Notes: a model not told the origin generated them from the sequence alone. A stretch of 64,000 nucleotides of DNA from Anaerostipes amylophilus (GCF_025567365.1 NZ_JAOQJG010000005.1:124001-188000); one strand, 5' to 3'; counted from the stretch's first letter, positions 53,546 through 62,724 are shown. Program-made: numbers and translations.

Positions 53546-54511
53546 TCAGAATTTATATCCTGTCTCCATATCCACCACATTCATCAGTCCATCTCCCGCC
53601 ATATATCTCTGCAGATTTCCCGCAGCAATATCCACAATTCGATATAATGTTGCCGGATGATGAAAATCTCCTGAAATATGTGGTGTGATGATCACATTTT
53701 CGATATTCCATAATTTATGCTGTGTCTGAAGCGGTTCTGGATCTGTTACATCTAAACCTGCCCCGTAGATTTCTCCCTGAATCAGTGCTTCACATAGATC
53801 TTCTGTATTGACAGCGCTTCCTCTTCCTGCATTTAAGAGAATTGCTGTATTTTTCATTTCTTTGAATCGCTGTTTATTGTAAATGTTTCTTGTAGCTTTT
53901 GAATCTGGTAATACGGAAAATACTACATCTGCTTCTGGCAATAATTTATCTAGATCATCCATTGTATGAAGTTCATCAACATCCTGTGGTACCTGTCCAA
54001 GTCTTCTTTTGATTCCGATAATGTGATAACCAAAATTTTTCATCAATCTTGCAAAGTATAATCCAATATCCCCAAGTCCAACGATCAGTAATGTACCACC
54101 TCGTAATGACATAACAGCCCCTTCATCATGCCATTGGCATTGGTTCTGATTATCTCTATACAGATGTAACTTCTTCTGAAGTGAAAACAGCACTGCTAAC
54201 ATGTGTTCTGCAACACCAGGGCCATAAGCTCCTGTTGCATTTGTTAAGATTACATTCTCCGGTAATACACCCTTTTTTACATATGGGTCTGCTCCTGCTG
54301 AATTTAACTGCAACCATTCTAGATTTTTGGCTTCCTTTAAATAAAATGGAGCTACATTTCCGATGATAATGTTGGCTTCTTTTATCATCTCTGGTGTTAC
54401 CTTGTCGTAGGAACTATATACAAAATGACTTCCTTTGGCATGTTTCTCTAATGTTTTTTTATGTTCATCTTCTACTGGCATAACAACCAAAATGTTTTTA
54501 TTTGTTTTCAT
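53546..54511 (-). CDS. D-2-hydroxyacid dehydrogenase, NAD-dependent
   Basis: 321 residues with the NAD loop IVGLGDIGLYFARLM, the catalytic Arg in NAGRGSAVN, Glu in DPEPLQ and His in ITPHISGDFH. It reduces a 2-oxo acid to a D-2-hydroxy acid or the reverse; the exact substrate (glyoxylate, hydroxypyruvate, phosphoglycerate-like) is not clear. It is a single gene. The start has an AAGGAGAG site. Confidence 0.92.
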   Translation of the reverse strand: MKTNKNILVVMPVEDEHKKTLEKHAKGSHFVYSSYDKVTPEMIKEANIIIGNVAPFYLKEAKNLEWLQLNSAGADPYVKKGVLPENVILTNATGAYGPGVAEHMLAVLFSLQKKLHLYRDNQNQCQWHDEGAVMSLRGGTLLIVGLGDIGLYFARLMKNFGYHIIGIKRRLGQVPQDVDELHTMDDLDKLLPEADVVFSVLPDSKATRNIYNKQRFKEMKNTAILLNAGRGSAVNTEDLCEALIQGEIYGAGLDVTDPEPLQTQHKLWNIENVIITPHISGDFHHPATLYRIVDIAAGNLQRYMAGDGLMNVVDMETGYKF

Positions 54512-54734
54512 TGTTTTAACGCTCTCCTTATTTGATTTTAGATATTGTTTCTATTGTAACTCGTTAATTAACAAAAGAAAACCCCCGGAGTTTTTCTCTT
54601 TTATAAATTGACATTTATAATTATTTTTTGTTAATATATTCCATGTAAATATTTTACAATATATTTGAGTCTCTTCTTTCATCTGTTATCAGCATCAAAT
54701 ATTTCAGTCAAACGCCGGCCACAATCTGAGCATG

Positions 54735-54820
54735 AGAGCAGAACCTCTCCCTTGAAAAGACAAGTACGGCTTGATGTTTGGGCAGAAGACGAAATGGATA
54801 CTGTTTATAATATTGAAGCT
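54735..54820 (+). pseudogene. Remnant of a PD-(D/E)XK family transposase/recombination nuclease (Rpn-like)
   Basis: A short stretch reads SPLKRQVRLDVWAEDEMDTV followed by YNIEAL, which matches the RLDVxAED...YNIEMQ nuclease core of Rpn/PDDEXK transposase-like proteins. The 5' and 3' parts are missing, and the surrounding open frame (from 54665) has no further homology and no ribosome site. The rest of 54540-55076 holds no gene. Confidence 0.6.
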
Positions 54821-54938
54821 TTATATAACTGTATAAAAGAGCATCTCCAACAAAGCACTGAAGAAATTAAATATACTCTTCATCCCAGACCTGCTGGATA
54901 TGGATCATTTTCTAAAACCATGATCATCTGTTTGCTCT

Positions 54939-54965
54939 GCCCACTTTTATGTGGGCTATTTTTCT
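54939..54965 (+). terminator. Plus-strand terminator after the nuclease remnant
   Basis: GCCCAC-TTTTAT-GTGGGC followed by TATTTTTCTTTT. It probably belonged to the lost gene. Confidence 0.6.
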
Positions 54966-55076
54966 TTTGGGAAGGAGCCAAAGGCGAACTTTCCTATAAA
55001 TTAAAAAAAGAAAAGAAACATCTCCATAACCACATGAAGATGCCTCTTTTATTTTATTTCCTAAATATTAAATTTA

Positions 55077-58000
55077 TCAATCTGAAATCTGTGCATGTAA
55101 CCCCTGCAGTGAATTTACTTCTTCATTCTGATCTGCATGTGCTTTTACATAAGCAATTCCTTCTGCTGCCGCTTTCGCTGCTGCAATTGTTGTATAATAT
55201 GGAATCTTTGCTTTGATCGCACCTTTTCTTAAGTAGCTATCATCATGAATACTGTCTTTTCCAACTGGAGAGTTTACAACAATATCAATATCACCATTTG
55301 TGATAAGATCAAGGATATTTGGTCTTCCTTCACTTAATTTATTGACTTTCTCTGCTTTGATTCCTGCTTCATTTAACAGCTTACATGTATTGTTTGTTGC
55401 AAGAATCTTGAATCCATCTTGATCAAATGCTTTCGCTACTTCTACGACTTCTTCTTTATCCTTGCGGTTTACAGAGATCAATACAGTTCCTTCTAAAGGA
55501 AGTTTCGCTCCAACACCTTCCTGTGCTTTATAGAAAGCTTCCCCATAAGATTTGGATAATCCAAGAACCTCACCTGTAGAACGCATTTCTGGTCCTAGAA
55601 CTGGGTCTACTTCCTGGAACATATTGAATGGGAAGGCTGCTTCTTTGACTCCATAGTATGGAATTTTTTGTTCTTTTAATTCTGGTACTGGTGATGGTTT
55701 TCCTGTTAATTCAGATGTGATGATCTGTGTTGCAAGTGGTACCATTCTCACGTTACATACTTTAGATACCAGAGGTACTGTACGGGATGCACGTGGATTT
55801 GCTTCTAATACATAGACTTTTCCACCTTCGATCGCATACTGCATGTTCATCAATCCTTTGACATGCATTTCTTCTGCGATCTTTCTTGTATATTCTTTGA
55901 TTGTTGCTAAATTTTCTTCTGAAATATGAACGGATGGAAGGATACAAGCGGAATCTCCTGAATGAACTCCTGCAAGTTCGATATGTTCCATTACCGCTGG
56001 TACAAATGCGTGCGTTCCGTCACTGATCGCATCTGCTTCGCATTCCATTGCATGATTTAAGAAACGGTCGATCAAAATTGGGCGGTCTGGTGTTACACCA
56101 ACAGCTGCTTTCATATATCCTGTCATGCTTTCGTCATCATAGACAACTTCCATTCCACGTCCACCAAGAACGTAAGAAGGTCTTACCATCACTGGATATC
56201 CGATCTTTCCTGCAATCTCTAATGCTTCTTCTACCGTTGTTGCCATTCCTGATTCTGGCATTGGAATCTCTAATTTATCCATCATTTCACGGAACAGATC
56301 GCGGTCTTCTGCAAGATCAATGACAGATGGAGATGTTCCAAGAATCTTCACACCATTTTTCTCAAGTTCTGCAGCGATATTCAGTGGTGTCTGCCCACCA
56401 AACTGTGCGATCACTCCTAATGGTTTTTCTTTGTTGTAAATGCTTAATACATCTTCGACTGTTAATGGCTCGAAATATAATTTATCAGATGTATCGTAGT
56501 CTGTAGATACTGTTTCTGGGTTACAGTTTACGATAATTGTCTCAAATCCCATTTTCTTTAATGCCTGAGATGCATGTACACAGCAGTAGTCAAATTCGAT
56601 ACCCTGTCCGATACGGTTTGGTCCACCGCCTAAGATCATGATCTTTGGCTTGTCTGTAGAAACTGGATTCTTATCTTCTGCGTTATATGTTGAGTAATAG
56701 TAAGCACTGTCTGGTGTTCCACTGACATGCACACCTTCCCATGCTTCTTCCACACCGATGGAGATACGTTTATTTCTGATATCTTCTTCTGGGATTTCTA
56801 ATAACTGACTTAAATATTTGTCAGAGAATCCATCTTTCTTTGCTGCTGTTAACATTTCATCAGATGGCATGTTTCCTTTGCATGCAAGAAGGGCTTCTTC
56901 TTCCTCAACTAATTCTTTCATCTGCTCAATAAAGTATGTTTTTACTTTTGTCAGTTCAAAGATTTCATCAACAGTAGCACCTTTTCTTAATGCTTCGTAC
57001 ATGATGAAATGACGTTCGCTTGATGGTGTTACTAATTTCTTTAATAATTCTTCTTTTGTTAAAGTATCGAAATCTTTAGCGTGTCCAAGCCCGTAGCGTC
57101 CTGTCTCTAAGCTTCGGATTGCTTTCTGGAATGCTTCTTTGTATGTCTTACCGATACTCATAACTTCACCAACGGCACGCATCTGTGTTCCAAGTTTGTC
57201 TTCAACACCTTTGAATTTCTCAAATGCCCAGCGTGCAAACTTGATAACGACATAATCACCGTCTGGTACATATTTATCTAATGTTCCATATTTTCCACAT
57301 GGAATATCTTTTAATGTAAGTCCTGCAGCAAGCATTGCGGAAACTAAAGCGATTGGGAATCCTGTTGCTTTGGATGCTAATGCTGAAGATCTTGACGTTC
57401 TTGGATTGATCTCGATCACGATGATACGATCTGTCACTGGATCATGTGCAAACTGAACGTTTGTTCCACCGATAACCTGTACAGAATCTACGATCTTGTA
57501 TGCCTGTTCCTGTAATCTCTGCTGGCATTCTTCGGAGATTGTAAGCATTGGTGCAGAACAGAAAGAGTCTCCTGTATGAACACCTAATGGGTCGATATTC
57601 TCGATGAAACAGACTGTAATCATATTTCCTTCTGCATCACGAACTACTTCTAACTCTAATTCTTCCCATCCAAGAATAGATTCTTCAACAAGTACCTGCC
57701 CAACTAAACTTGCCTGAAGTCCTCTTGCCATAACGGTCTTTAATTCTTCTTTGTTGTACACCAGTCCTCCACCGGCTCCACCCATTGTGTAAGCTGGACG
57801 AAGTACCACTGGATAACCAAGCTCATCAGCGATCTTTAGCCCATCTTCCACGCTGTAAGCAACTTCGCTTCGTGCCATCTCGATTCCAAGTTCATCCATT
57901 GTCTTCTTGAACTCGATACGGTCTTCTCCACGTTCAATACTATCTACCTGTACACCAATTACTTTGACATTATACTTATCTAAAATACCCTTTTTATATA

Positions 58001-58304
58001 ACTCTTCACATAAATTTAATCCGGACTGCCCACCTAAGTTTGGAAGTAAGGCATCTGGACGTTCCTTCGCAATGATCTCCTCTAAACGTTCTGCGTTCAG
58101 TGGCTCAATGTAAGTTACGTCAGCTGTTTCCGGATCTGTCATGATCGTTGCTGGATTGGAGTTAACCAATACGATCTCGTATCCAAGTTTACGAAGCGCT
58201 TTACACGCCTGTGTCCCCGAATAGTCAAATTCGCATGCCTGGCCGATGATGATCGGTCCAGATCCAATGATCAACACTTTGTTAATATCTGTTCTCTTTG
58301 GCAT
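55077..58304 (-). CDS. carB: Carbamoyl phosphate synthase, large subunit
   Basis: 1075 residues, full length: two homologous ATP-grasp halves (starting SGPIIIGQACEFDYSGTQAC and GGGPNRIGQGIEFDYC) and a C-terminal methylglyoxal-synthase-like allosteric domain from about 935. It makes carbamoyl phosphate from glutamine-derived ammonia, bicarbonate and 2 ATP for pyrimidines and arginine. The small subunit gene carA, usually adjacent, is not beside it here, so it must lie elsewhere. AGGAGGAA precedes the ATG. Confidence 0.97.
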   Translation of the reverse strand: MPKRTDINKVLIIGSGPIIIGQACEFDYSGTQACKALRKLGYEIVLVNSNPATIMTDPETADVTYIEPLNAERLEEIIAKERPDALLPNLGGQSGLNLCEELYKKGILDKYNVKVIGVQVDSIERGEDRIEFKKTMDELGIEMARSEVAYSVEDGLKIADELGYPVVLRPAYTMGGAGGGLVYNKEELKTVMARGLQASLVGQVLVEESILGWEELELEVVRDAEGNMITVCFIENIDPLGVHTGDSFCSAPMLTISEECQQRLQEQAYKIVDSVQVIGGTNVQFAHDPVTDRIIVIEINPRTSRSSALASKATGFPIALVSAMLAAGLTLKDIPCGKYGTLDKYVPDGDYVVIKFARWAFEKFKGVEDKLGTQMRAVGEVMSIGKTYKEAFQKAIRSLETGRYGLGHAKDFDTLTKEELLKKLVTPSSERHFIMYEALRKGATVDEIFELTKVKTYFIEQMKELVEEEEALLACKGNMPSDEMLTAAKKDGFSDKYLSQLLEIPEEDIRNKRISIGVEEAWEGVHVSGTPDSAYYYSTYNAEDKNPVSTDKPKIMILGGGPNRIGQGIEFDYCCVHASQALKKMGFETIIVNCNPETVSTDYDTSDKLYFEPLTVEDVLSIYNKEKPLGVIAQFGGQTPLNIAAELEKNGVKILGTSPSVIDLAEDRDLFREMMDKLEIPMPESGMATTVEEALEIAGKIGYPVMVRPSYVLGGRGMEVVYDDESMTGYMKAAVGVTPDRPILIDRFLNHAMECEADAISDGTHAFVPAVMEHIELAGVHSGDSACILPSVHISEENLATIKEYTRKIAEEMHVKGLMNMQYAIEGGKVYVLEANPRASRTVPLVSKVCNVRMVPLATQIITSELTGKPSPVPELKEQKIPYYGVKEAAFPFNMFQEVDPVLGPEMRSTGEVLGLSKSYGEAFYKAQEGVGAKLPLEGTVLISVNRKDKEEVVEVAKAFDQDGFKILATNNTCKLLNEAGIKAEKVNKLSEGRPNILDLITNGDIDIVVNSPVGKDSIHDDSYLRKGAIKAKIPYYTTIAAAKAAAEGIAYVKAHADQNEEVNSLQGLHAQISD

Positions 58305-58512
58305 AAAAATAATTCCTCCTTTAGACTTTGTTATTATTATATAAGAAAATCATCAAAATCGGAATCATTTTGTGAGGTTTTTGTAAAAAATAGAATATTC
58401 ATATCCTTTTTTCACTGCGGATAAGAATTTCTTAATGTCATTTTATAAATCATTTATATTTGTTTATATTCTGTATATTGAATCTCGAAATGGAAATGAC
58501 TATACTATAACC

Positions 58513-58648
58513 ATACCTCAAGGAAAAACCTAAAAGATAAGACAAAAAAGAATTTCAGGAAACATCCTACAGGTATAGTTTTTTCATATATATTTTTAAT
58601 CCTCTCTTTTCAAAAAAGAAAACCATCATACCCCAGGTGGTTTTCTTT
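58513..58648 (+). ncRNA. Small RNA family, copy D (leader of purine permease, with extra 5' module)
   Basis: Promoter TTGAAT (58478-58483), 17 bases, TATACT (58501-58506). Before the family core there is a 60-base addition: ATACCT (58513-58518) can pair with AGGTAT (58571-58576), enclosing AGG-AAAAA-CCT and AGGA-AACA-TCCT hairpins. The core AATCCTCTCTTTTCA follows, then a terminator GAAAACCATC/GGTGGTTTTC of unrelated sequence but the same place, and TTTTA. The permease starts 68 bases after it. No purine riboswitch consensus was found. Confidence 0.7.
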
Positions 58649-58692
58649 TAGATTGTCACTTTTTTATCGATTTTTAATAAAGAAAGGAGCGT

Positions 58693-58740
58693 ATGTTTTT
58701 ACATGCGGAAAAACTATGTTGGAAAACTTATTTAAATTGA
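58693..58740 (+). CDS. Possible 15-codon upstream frame overlapping the permease start
   Basis: ATG 58693 has a strong AAAGGAG at good distance and reads MFLHAEKLCWKTYLN to a TGA at 58738-58740. The permease start (58716) lies inside it in another frame and has no ribosome site of its own. Ribosomes ending at TGA could restart at or near the permease ATG. It may also be chance. Confidence 0.4.
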   Translation: MFLHAEKLCWKTYLN

Positions 58741-60080
58741 AGGAGAATCATACCTCCGTAAAAACTGAAGTCATCGCTGGTATTACTACATTTATGACAA
58801 TGGCTTACATCCTTGCGGTAAACCCAAGTGTGCTTTCTGCAGCTGGTATGGACCCTACTGCCGTCTTATTGGCTACATGTATCGCTTCCTTTATCGGAAC
58901 ATTATGTATGGGGCTTACTGCGAACCTGCCATTTGTACTTTCTGCTGGTATGGGATTAAATGCTTATCTTGCATACACAGTTGTTGGCGTAATGGGATAT
59001 CACTGGCAAGTTGCTTTACTTGCTGTATTTGTTGAAGGTCTGATCTTTATCGTATTATCTTTAACAAATGTTCGTGAAGCAATCTTTGATGCGATTCCAT
59101 TAAACCTAAAAAAAGGTGTTTCTGTCGGAATCGGTATCTTTATTGCTTTCATTGGTCTTCAGAATGCAAAACTTATTGTTGGAAATGACTCAACATTATT
59201 AACGATCACTGACTTTACAAAGGACTTCCATTCTGCTGGAATCTGTTCCTTACTCGCAGTCATTGGATTACTGATCACAGTCATTCTTTACATCAAAAAA
59301 GTACCTGGATCTATCCTGATCGGAATCCTTGCTACATGGATCATTGGAATGATCTGTCAGGTAACAGGAATCTATGTTCCAGATATCAACGCAGAATATT
59401 ACAGCCTGTTCCCTACATTTGAAATGACAGACTTCTCAAAATTGGGAGAAACATTCGGTAAATGTTTCCAGTATGACTTAAGCAAAGTTGGAATCTTTAA
59501 CTTTATTGCCGTTGTATTATCCTTCTTATTTGTCGATCTGTTTGATACACTTGGAACTTTAGTTGGTGTCAGCACAAAAGCTGGAATGCTTGATGAAGAA
59601 GGTAAACTTCCTGGAATCAAACCAGCATTAATGGCTGATGCTATTGCTACTACATCTGGTGCCGTACTTGGTACATCTACAGTTACAACCTTTGTTGAAT
59701 CTTCTTCAGGTGTTGCTGCTGGTGGACGTACTGGTTTAACAGCTGTTGTCGCAGGATTCTTATTCCTGATCTCAACATTATTTGCACCGATCTTTACAGC
59801 AATCCCATCCTTTGCAACAGCTCCAGCGCTGATCATGGTTGGATTTTTAATGTTCGGAGCGATCTCTGACATCAAATTTACAGATGATAATATGACAGAA
59901 GCGGTACCTGCCTACCTTTGCATCATCGCTATGCCATTATTCTATAGTATCTCTGAGGGAATCTCTATTGGAATCATCTCTTATGTGATCTTAAATGTAG
60001 CTTGCGGAAAAGCGAAGAAGATTACACCTTTGATGTATGTACTTGCAGTATTATTTATTTTAAAATACGCAGTTCTGTAG
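58716..60080 (+). CDS. NCS2-family purine permease (AzgA type)
   Basis: About 454 residues and 12-14 membrane helices. It starts MLENLFKLKENHTSVKTEVI and continues GITTFMTMAYILAVNP, typical for the adenine/hypoxanthine/guanine/xanthine AzgA group; LSAGMGLNAYLAY and FVDLFDTLGTLVG are substrate-site segments, and SSSGVAAGGRTGLTAV follows. It imports a purine base with H+. The family start matches ATG 58716, although the nearest ribosome site belongs to a short upstream frame. It links to the purine genes near 25-30 kb only by function. Confidence 0.9.
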   Translation: MLENLFKLKENHTSVKTEVIAGITTFMTMAYILAVNPSVLSAAGMDPTAVLLATCIASFIGTLCMGLTANLPFVLSAGMGLNAYLAYTVVGVMGYHWQVALLAVFVEGLIFIVLSLTNVREAIFDAIPLNLKKGVSVGIGIFIAFIGLQNAKLIVGNDSTLLTITDFTKDFHSAGICSLLAVIGLLITVILYIKKVPGSILIGILATWIIGMICQVTGIYVPDINAEYYSLFPTFEMTDFSKLGETFGKCFQYDLSKVGIFNFIAVVLSFLFVDLFDTLGTLVGVSTKAGMLDEEGKLPGIKPALMADAIATTSGAVLGTSTVTTFVESSSGVAAGGRTGLTAVVAGFLFLISTLFAPIFTAIPSFATAPALIMVGFLMFGAISDIKFTDDNMTEAVPAYLCIIAMPLFYSISEGISIGIISYVILNVACGKAKKITPLMYVLAVLFILKYAVL

Positions 60081-60102
60081 AGAACAATATAAATTAATAT
60101 TT

Positions 60103-60138
60103 AAAAGGAAATTCTGAATTAACAGGATTTCCTTTTTA
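60103..60138 (+). terminator. Terminator of the purine permease gene
   Basis: AAAAGGAAAT pairs with ATTTCCTTTT across a 14-base loop, followed by T residues. Confidence 0.8.
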
Positions 60139-60171
60139 TACTTTATAGGATTTTCGTACAAATTAAAAATA

Positions 60172-60198
60172 GCCGTATCAACTTATTACTGATACGGC
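60172..60198 (-). terminator. Terminator of the first NlpC/P60 gene
   Basis: GCCGTATCA pairs perfectly with TGATACGGC around nine bases; on the minus strand TATTTTTAATTT follows. Confidence 0.85.
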
Positions 60199-60234
60199 CA
60201 TTATTATCTCTTCTTATTCTTTTATTCTTAAATC

Positions 60235-61158
60235 TTATCTTACGATTCTTCGTACACAATTCACTGCTCTGTAATTCGCTGCAGATACGTGAACTCCTGT
60301 TGAAGTACTTCCTGCATGAACCACCTGATTATTACCGATATAGATTCCTACATGTCCGACTCCTTTGATCATCTCATAACAGATCAGATCTCCTGGCTGT
60401 TTATTTGCCCATGAAACAGCTGTTCCACTGTATCTTTGTTCTGTAGACCTATGTGGAAGTGAATATCCAAAATGTTCATAAATCTTCATTGTAAATCCAG
60501 AACAGTCAACTCCGCTTGTCAGGCTTTCTCCGCCCCATTTATATGCTAACCCCTTAAATCTCAATGCATATTTTGCGACTTCTTCACCTTTTGCTGCTGT
60601 ACTTGTTGTCTGTGATGAACTACTTGTTGTGGATGGTTTTGTTTCTGATAAATAATCTGAACTTACATAACAGTACTTTCCTCTGTATTTTACAGTTGTC
60701 CATCCTGATTTGTTTCCATAACATGTAATGCTTGTCCCTCTCTTATAAGAACCAGCCTTAGCTGCACTTGTTGATGCCTGCTTTCTGATCGTCAAAGAAC
60801 TGGCTGTTACATAGCGGGTATATGTACTTGTCTTTGTACTGAAAGCTGTAGTAGTTGTTGCCACTGCTGGCTTCTTTGTTGCCAGATATCTTGTTGCTAC
60901 ATAATACTTAGAATTTTTATACTTAATTCTTGTCCAATCTCCCTTTTTGCTATAACATTTTAATTTTGTTCCTTTCTTGTAGGAGCCCATAACTTTACCT
61001 TTTGATGATGCAGTCTTGCGGACAATAAGTGAATTGGCATTTACATATCTATAATAAGATGCATATACTTCATGCGCCTTAGAAATTGTTAAAAATGAAA
61101 ATATACAACATAAGCTTAATGCAAAAGTTATTGTAGTTTTGATTATTCTATTTTTCAT
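60235..61158 (-). CDS. Secreted NlpC/P60 peptidoglycan hydrolase with two SH3b domains, paralog 1
   Basis: 307 residues: signal peptide (1-33, IIKTTITFALSLCCIFSFLT), two SH3b repeats (about 36-95 and 112-170; NSLIVRKTASSKGKVMGSYK and SSLTIRKQASTSAAKAGSYK), a Ser/Thr linker and a C-terminal NlpC/P60 domain with catalytic Cys in GVDCSGFTMKIY, His in GVGHVGIYIG and a third polar residue in VVHAGS. It cuts the gamma-D-Glu-diamino-acid bond of stem peptides. A close paralog lies next upstream. Confidence 0.93.
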   Translation of the reverse strand: MKNRIIKTTITFALSLCCIFSFLTISKAHEVYASYYRYVNANSLIVRKTASSKGKVMGSYKKGTKLKCYSKKGDWTRIKYKNSKYYVATRYLATKKPAVATTTTAFSTKTSTYTRYVTASSLTIRKQASTSAAKAGSYKRGTSITCYGNKSGWTTVKYRGKYCYVSSDYLSETKPSTTSSSSQTTSTAAKGEEVAKYALRFKGLAYKWGGESLTSGVDCSGFTMKIYEHFGYSLPHRSTEQRYSGTAVSWANKQPGDLICYEMIKGVGHVGIYIGNNQVVHAGSTSTGVHVSAANYRAVNCVRRIVR

Positions 61159-61252
61159 AAATCCTCCTTTTCTTTCTTATTCTACTATTCTTTTCTTAAC
61201 TTGTAAATATCTTTGTAATAACTCCTTAATATTTTTAATATCCAAAATCAGG

Positions 61253-61294
61253 ACCACCCGTCCAACGGGTGGTTTGCTCTAGGGCTATAAGCCC
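61253..61294. repeat. Twin hairpin, REP- or IS200/IS605-end-like
   Basis: ACCACCCGT-CCA-ACGGGTGGT (61253-61273) followed by GGGCT-ATA-AGCCC (61282-61294). Compact GC-rich twin hairpins of this type occur as REP units and at ends of IS200/IS605-group elements. No TnpA or TnpB frame is nearby, so it would be a solo remnant. Confidence 0.5.
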
Positions 61295-61299
61295 ATAAC

Positions 61300-61341
61300 G
61301 AAAAAGGAATCAGTGTTATCTGCTTGATATCACTGATTCCT
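61300..61341 (-). terminator. Terminator of the second NlpC/P60 gene
   Basis: AGGAATCAGTG pairs with CACTGATTCCT across a 15-base loop, extended by ATATC; TTTTTCG follows on the minus strand. Confidence 0.85.
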
Positions 61342-61373
61342 CTATCTATTGTATTTAAGATTTTATGTATTAA

Positions 61374-62261
61374 CTATTTTACAATTCTTCTAACGCAATT
61401 AACAGATCTGTAATTGGCTGTGGATGTATGAATCCCTGTTGCTGTACTTCCGGCATGAACCACTTTATTATTACCAATATAAATTCCTACATGTCCAACT
61501 CCATTGATAGCATTATAACAGATTAAGTCCCCAACCTGTTTACTACTCCATGAAACAGACTTTCCATAGCTTCTTTGTGAAATAGAACTATGTGGAAGAT
61601 AATATCCAAAATGCTGGTAAACTTTCATCGTGAATCCAGAACAGTCTGCTCCCCTTGTAAGGCTCTCTCCACCCCATTTATAAGGATTCCCTATAAACTG
61701 TTTGGCATAGTTAGCTACCTGCCGTCCTTTTGATACTGTTGAATTTGTTTTAGATGGCTTAGTCGAAGATAAATAAATAGAACTTACATAAGCACTCTTT
61801 CCACTATATTTTATCGTTGTCCATCCAGATTTATTTCCATAGCAGGTAATACTTGTACCTTTCTTATAAGAACCCAGTTTCGCTGAGCTTGTTGTTGCCT
61901 TTTTACGAACTGTTAAAGAACTTGCCGTTACATAACGGATATATGTACTACTTTTTGTAGCCGTTGATGGTTTCTTTGTAGAAAGATATTTCGTAGATAC
62001 ATAATATTTGTGACTTCCATATTTAACTTTCGTCCAGTTTCCACTCTTGCTATAGCAAGTAACTTTTGTCCCTTTTTTATAATATCCTGCAACTTTTCCT
62101 TTGATAGATGCTTTCTTACGAACTGTTAAGGATCTTGCTGTTATATATCTTGAATATGAAGCATATACATTATGCGATTTAAAGCTTCCTATCGTAAACG
62201 ATAAAATACAGCAAATACTCAAAATATAAGAAATCACTATTTTTTTGATTTTATGTCTCAT
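61374..62261 (-). CDS. Secreted NlpC/P60 peptidoglycan hydrolase with two SH3b domains, paralog 2
   Basis: About 295 residues from ATG 62261, which has GGGAGGAAAT in front; longer frames upstream lack a ribosome site. Same layout as the neighbour: signal peptide, SH3b repeats (RSLTVRKKASIKGKVAGYYK, SSLTVRKKATTSSAKLGSYK), short linker, NlpC/P60 with GADCSGFTMKVY and GVGHVGIYIG. The linker is shorter and the catalytic domains are highly alike, so the two arose by tandem duplication. It has its own terminator and an upstream region with repeated GCAyAAAT boxes. Confidence 0.93.
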   Translation of the reverse strand: MRHKIKKIVISYILSICCILSFTIGSFKSHNVYASYSRYITARSLTVRKKASIKGKVAGYYKKGTKVTCYSKSGNWTKVKYGSHKYYVSTKYLSTKKPSTATKSSTYIRYVTASSLTVRKKATTSSAKLGSYKKGTSITCYGNKSGWTTIKYSGKSAYVSSIYLSSTKPSKTNSTVSKGRQVANYAKQFIGNPYKWGGESLTRGADCSGFTMKVYQHFGYYLPHSSISQRSYGKSVSWSSKQVGDLICYNAINGVGHVGIYIGNNKVVHAGSTATGIHTSTANYRSVNCVRRIVK

Positions 62262-62355
62262 ATTTCCTCCCATTTTTTGATTTCTTATATATAATACTAC
62301 ATTTTTCATTTTTTGCAAATATTTTTGTAATATTTTTGTAATGTTTTTAATATTC

Positions 62356-62384
62356 CGATTTATGCAAAATTTGTGCAAAAATCG
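62356..62384 (-). promoter_or_regulatory. Tandem TTTTGCAYAAA boxes upstream of NlpC/P60 paralog 2
   Basis: The minus strand has TTTTGCACAAA directly followed by TTTTGCATAAA (11-base period, one helical turn), ending ATCG. The same 21 bases with one change (CGATTTATGCAAAATTTATG on the plus strand) recur at 62852-62872. This fits a site for a regulator binding on one face of DNA. Confidence 0.5.
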
Positions 62385-62406
62385 TATTTACAATTATGAT
62401 ATATTT

Positions 62407-62724
62407 CTAATTCTGTAATTGTTTTATATCTTTACTAACAATAAAGACAATTCCCATTGGTACTTTCATTTTTCCTGTTGTGATTTTATCATCAAAAAAT
62501 AAATCTTTTTCATAAAGTTGAATATTATAGCTTTGATAAAAAATACATGCTTTGATATTTTTCTTATATCCATTTTTCACATCGACATATTGTGAGGCAG
62601 AAATAAATATTTTATTTTTTGGATGAATATTTTCTTCAACAACTTTTTTTAAAATCCTCAGATTTTTATTATTATCCTGAATTATCTTTTCAAAAACTTT
62701 GGCTAAAACTGTATAACAAAACAA
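62407..62724 (-). CDS. Hypothetical protein, probably 5'-truncated
   Basis: A 105-codon frame on the minus strand with a TTG start inside the T-run of the element upstream and no ribosome site. The predicted protein (VFEKIIQDNNKNLRILKKVV, ACIFYQSYNIQLYEKDLFFD) is polar, AT-rich in codon use and not recognised. It looks like the C-terminal part of a gene cut by the structured element at 62721-62843. It may not be expressed. Confidence 0.35.
   Translation of the reverse strand: MFCYTVLAKVFEKIIQDNNKNLRILKKVVEENIHPKNKIFISASQYVDVKNGYKKNIKACIFYQSYNIQLYEKDLFFDDKITTGKMKVPMGIVFIVSKDIKQLQN

Noticed and set aside
54665..55216. 183-codon plus-strand frame before carB
   Set aside because: Only about 30 residues match a nuclease core; the rest runs over a terminator and the antisense end of carB, so it is scored as a remnant.
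58456..58715. Purine (guanine/adenine) or preQ1 riboswitch before the purine permease
   Set aside because: The conserved three-way junction loops of purine riboswitches and the preQ1 pseudoknot sequences are absent; the leader instead belongs to the four-copy RNA family.
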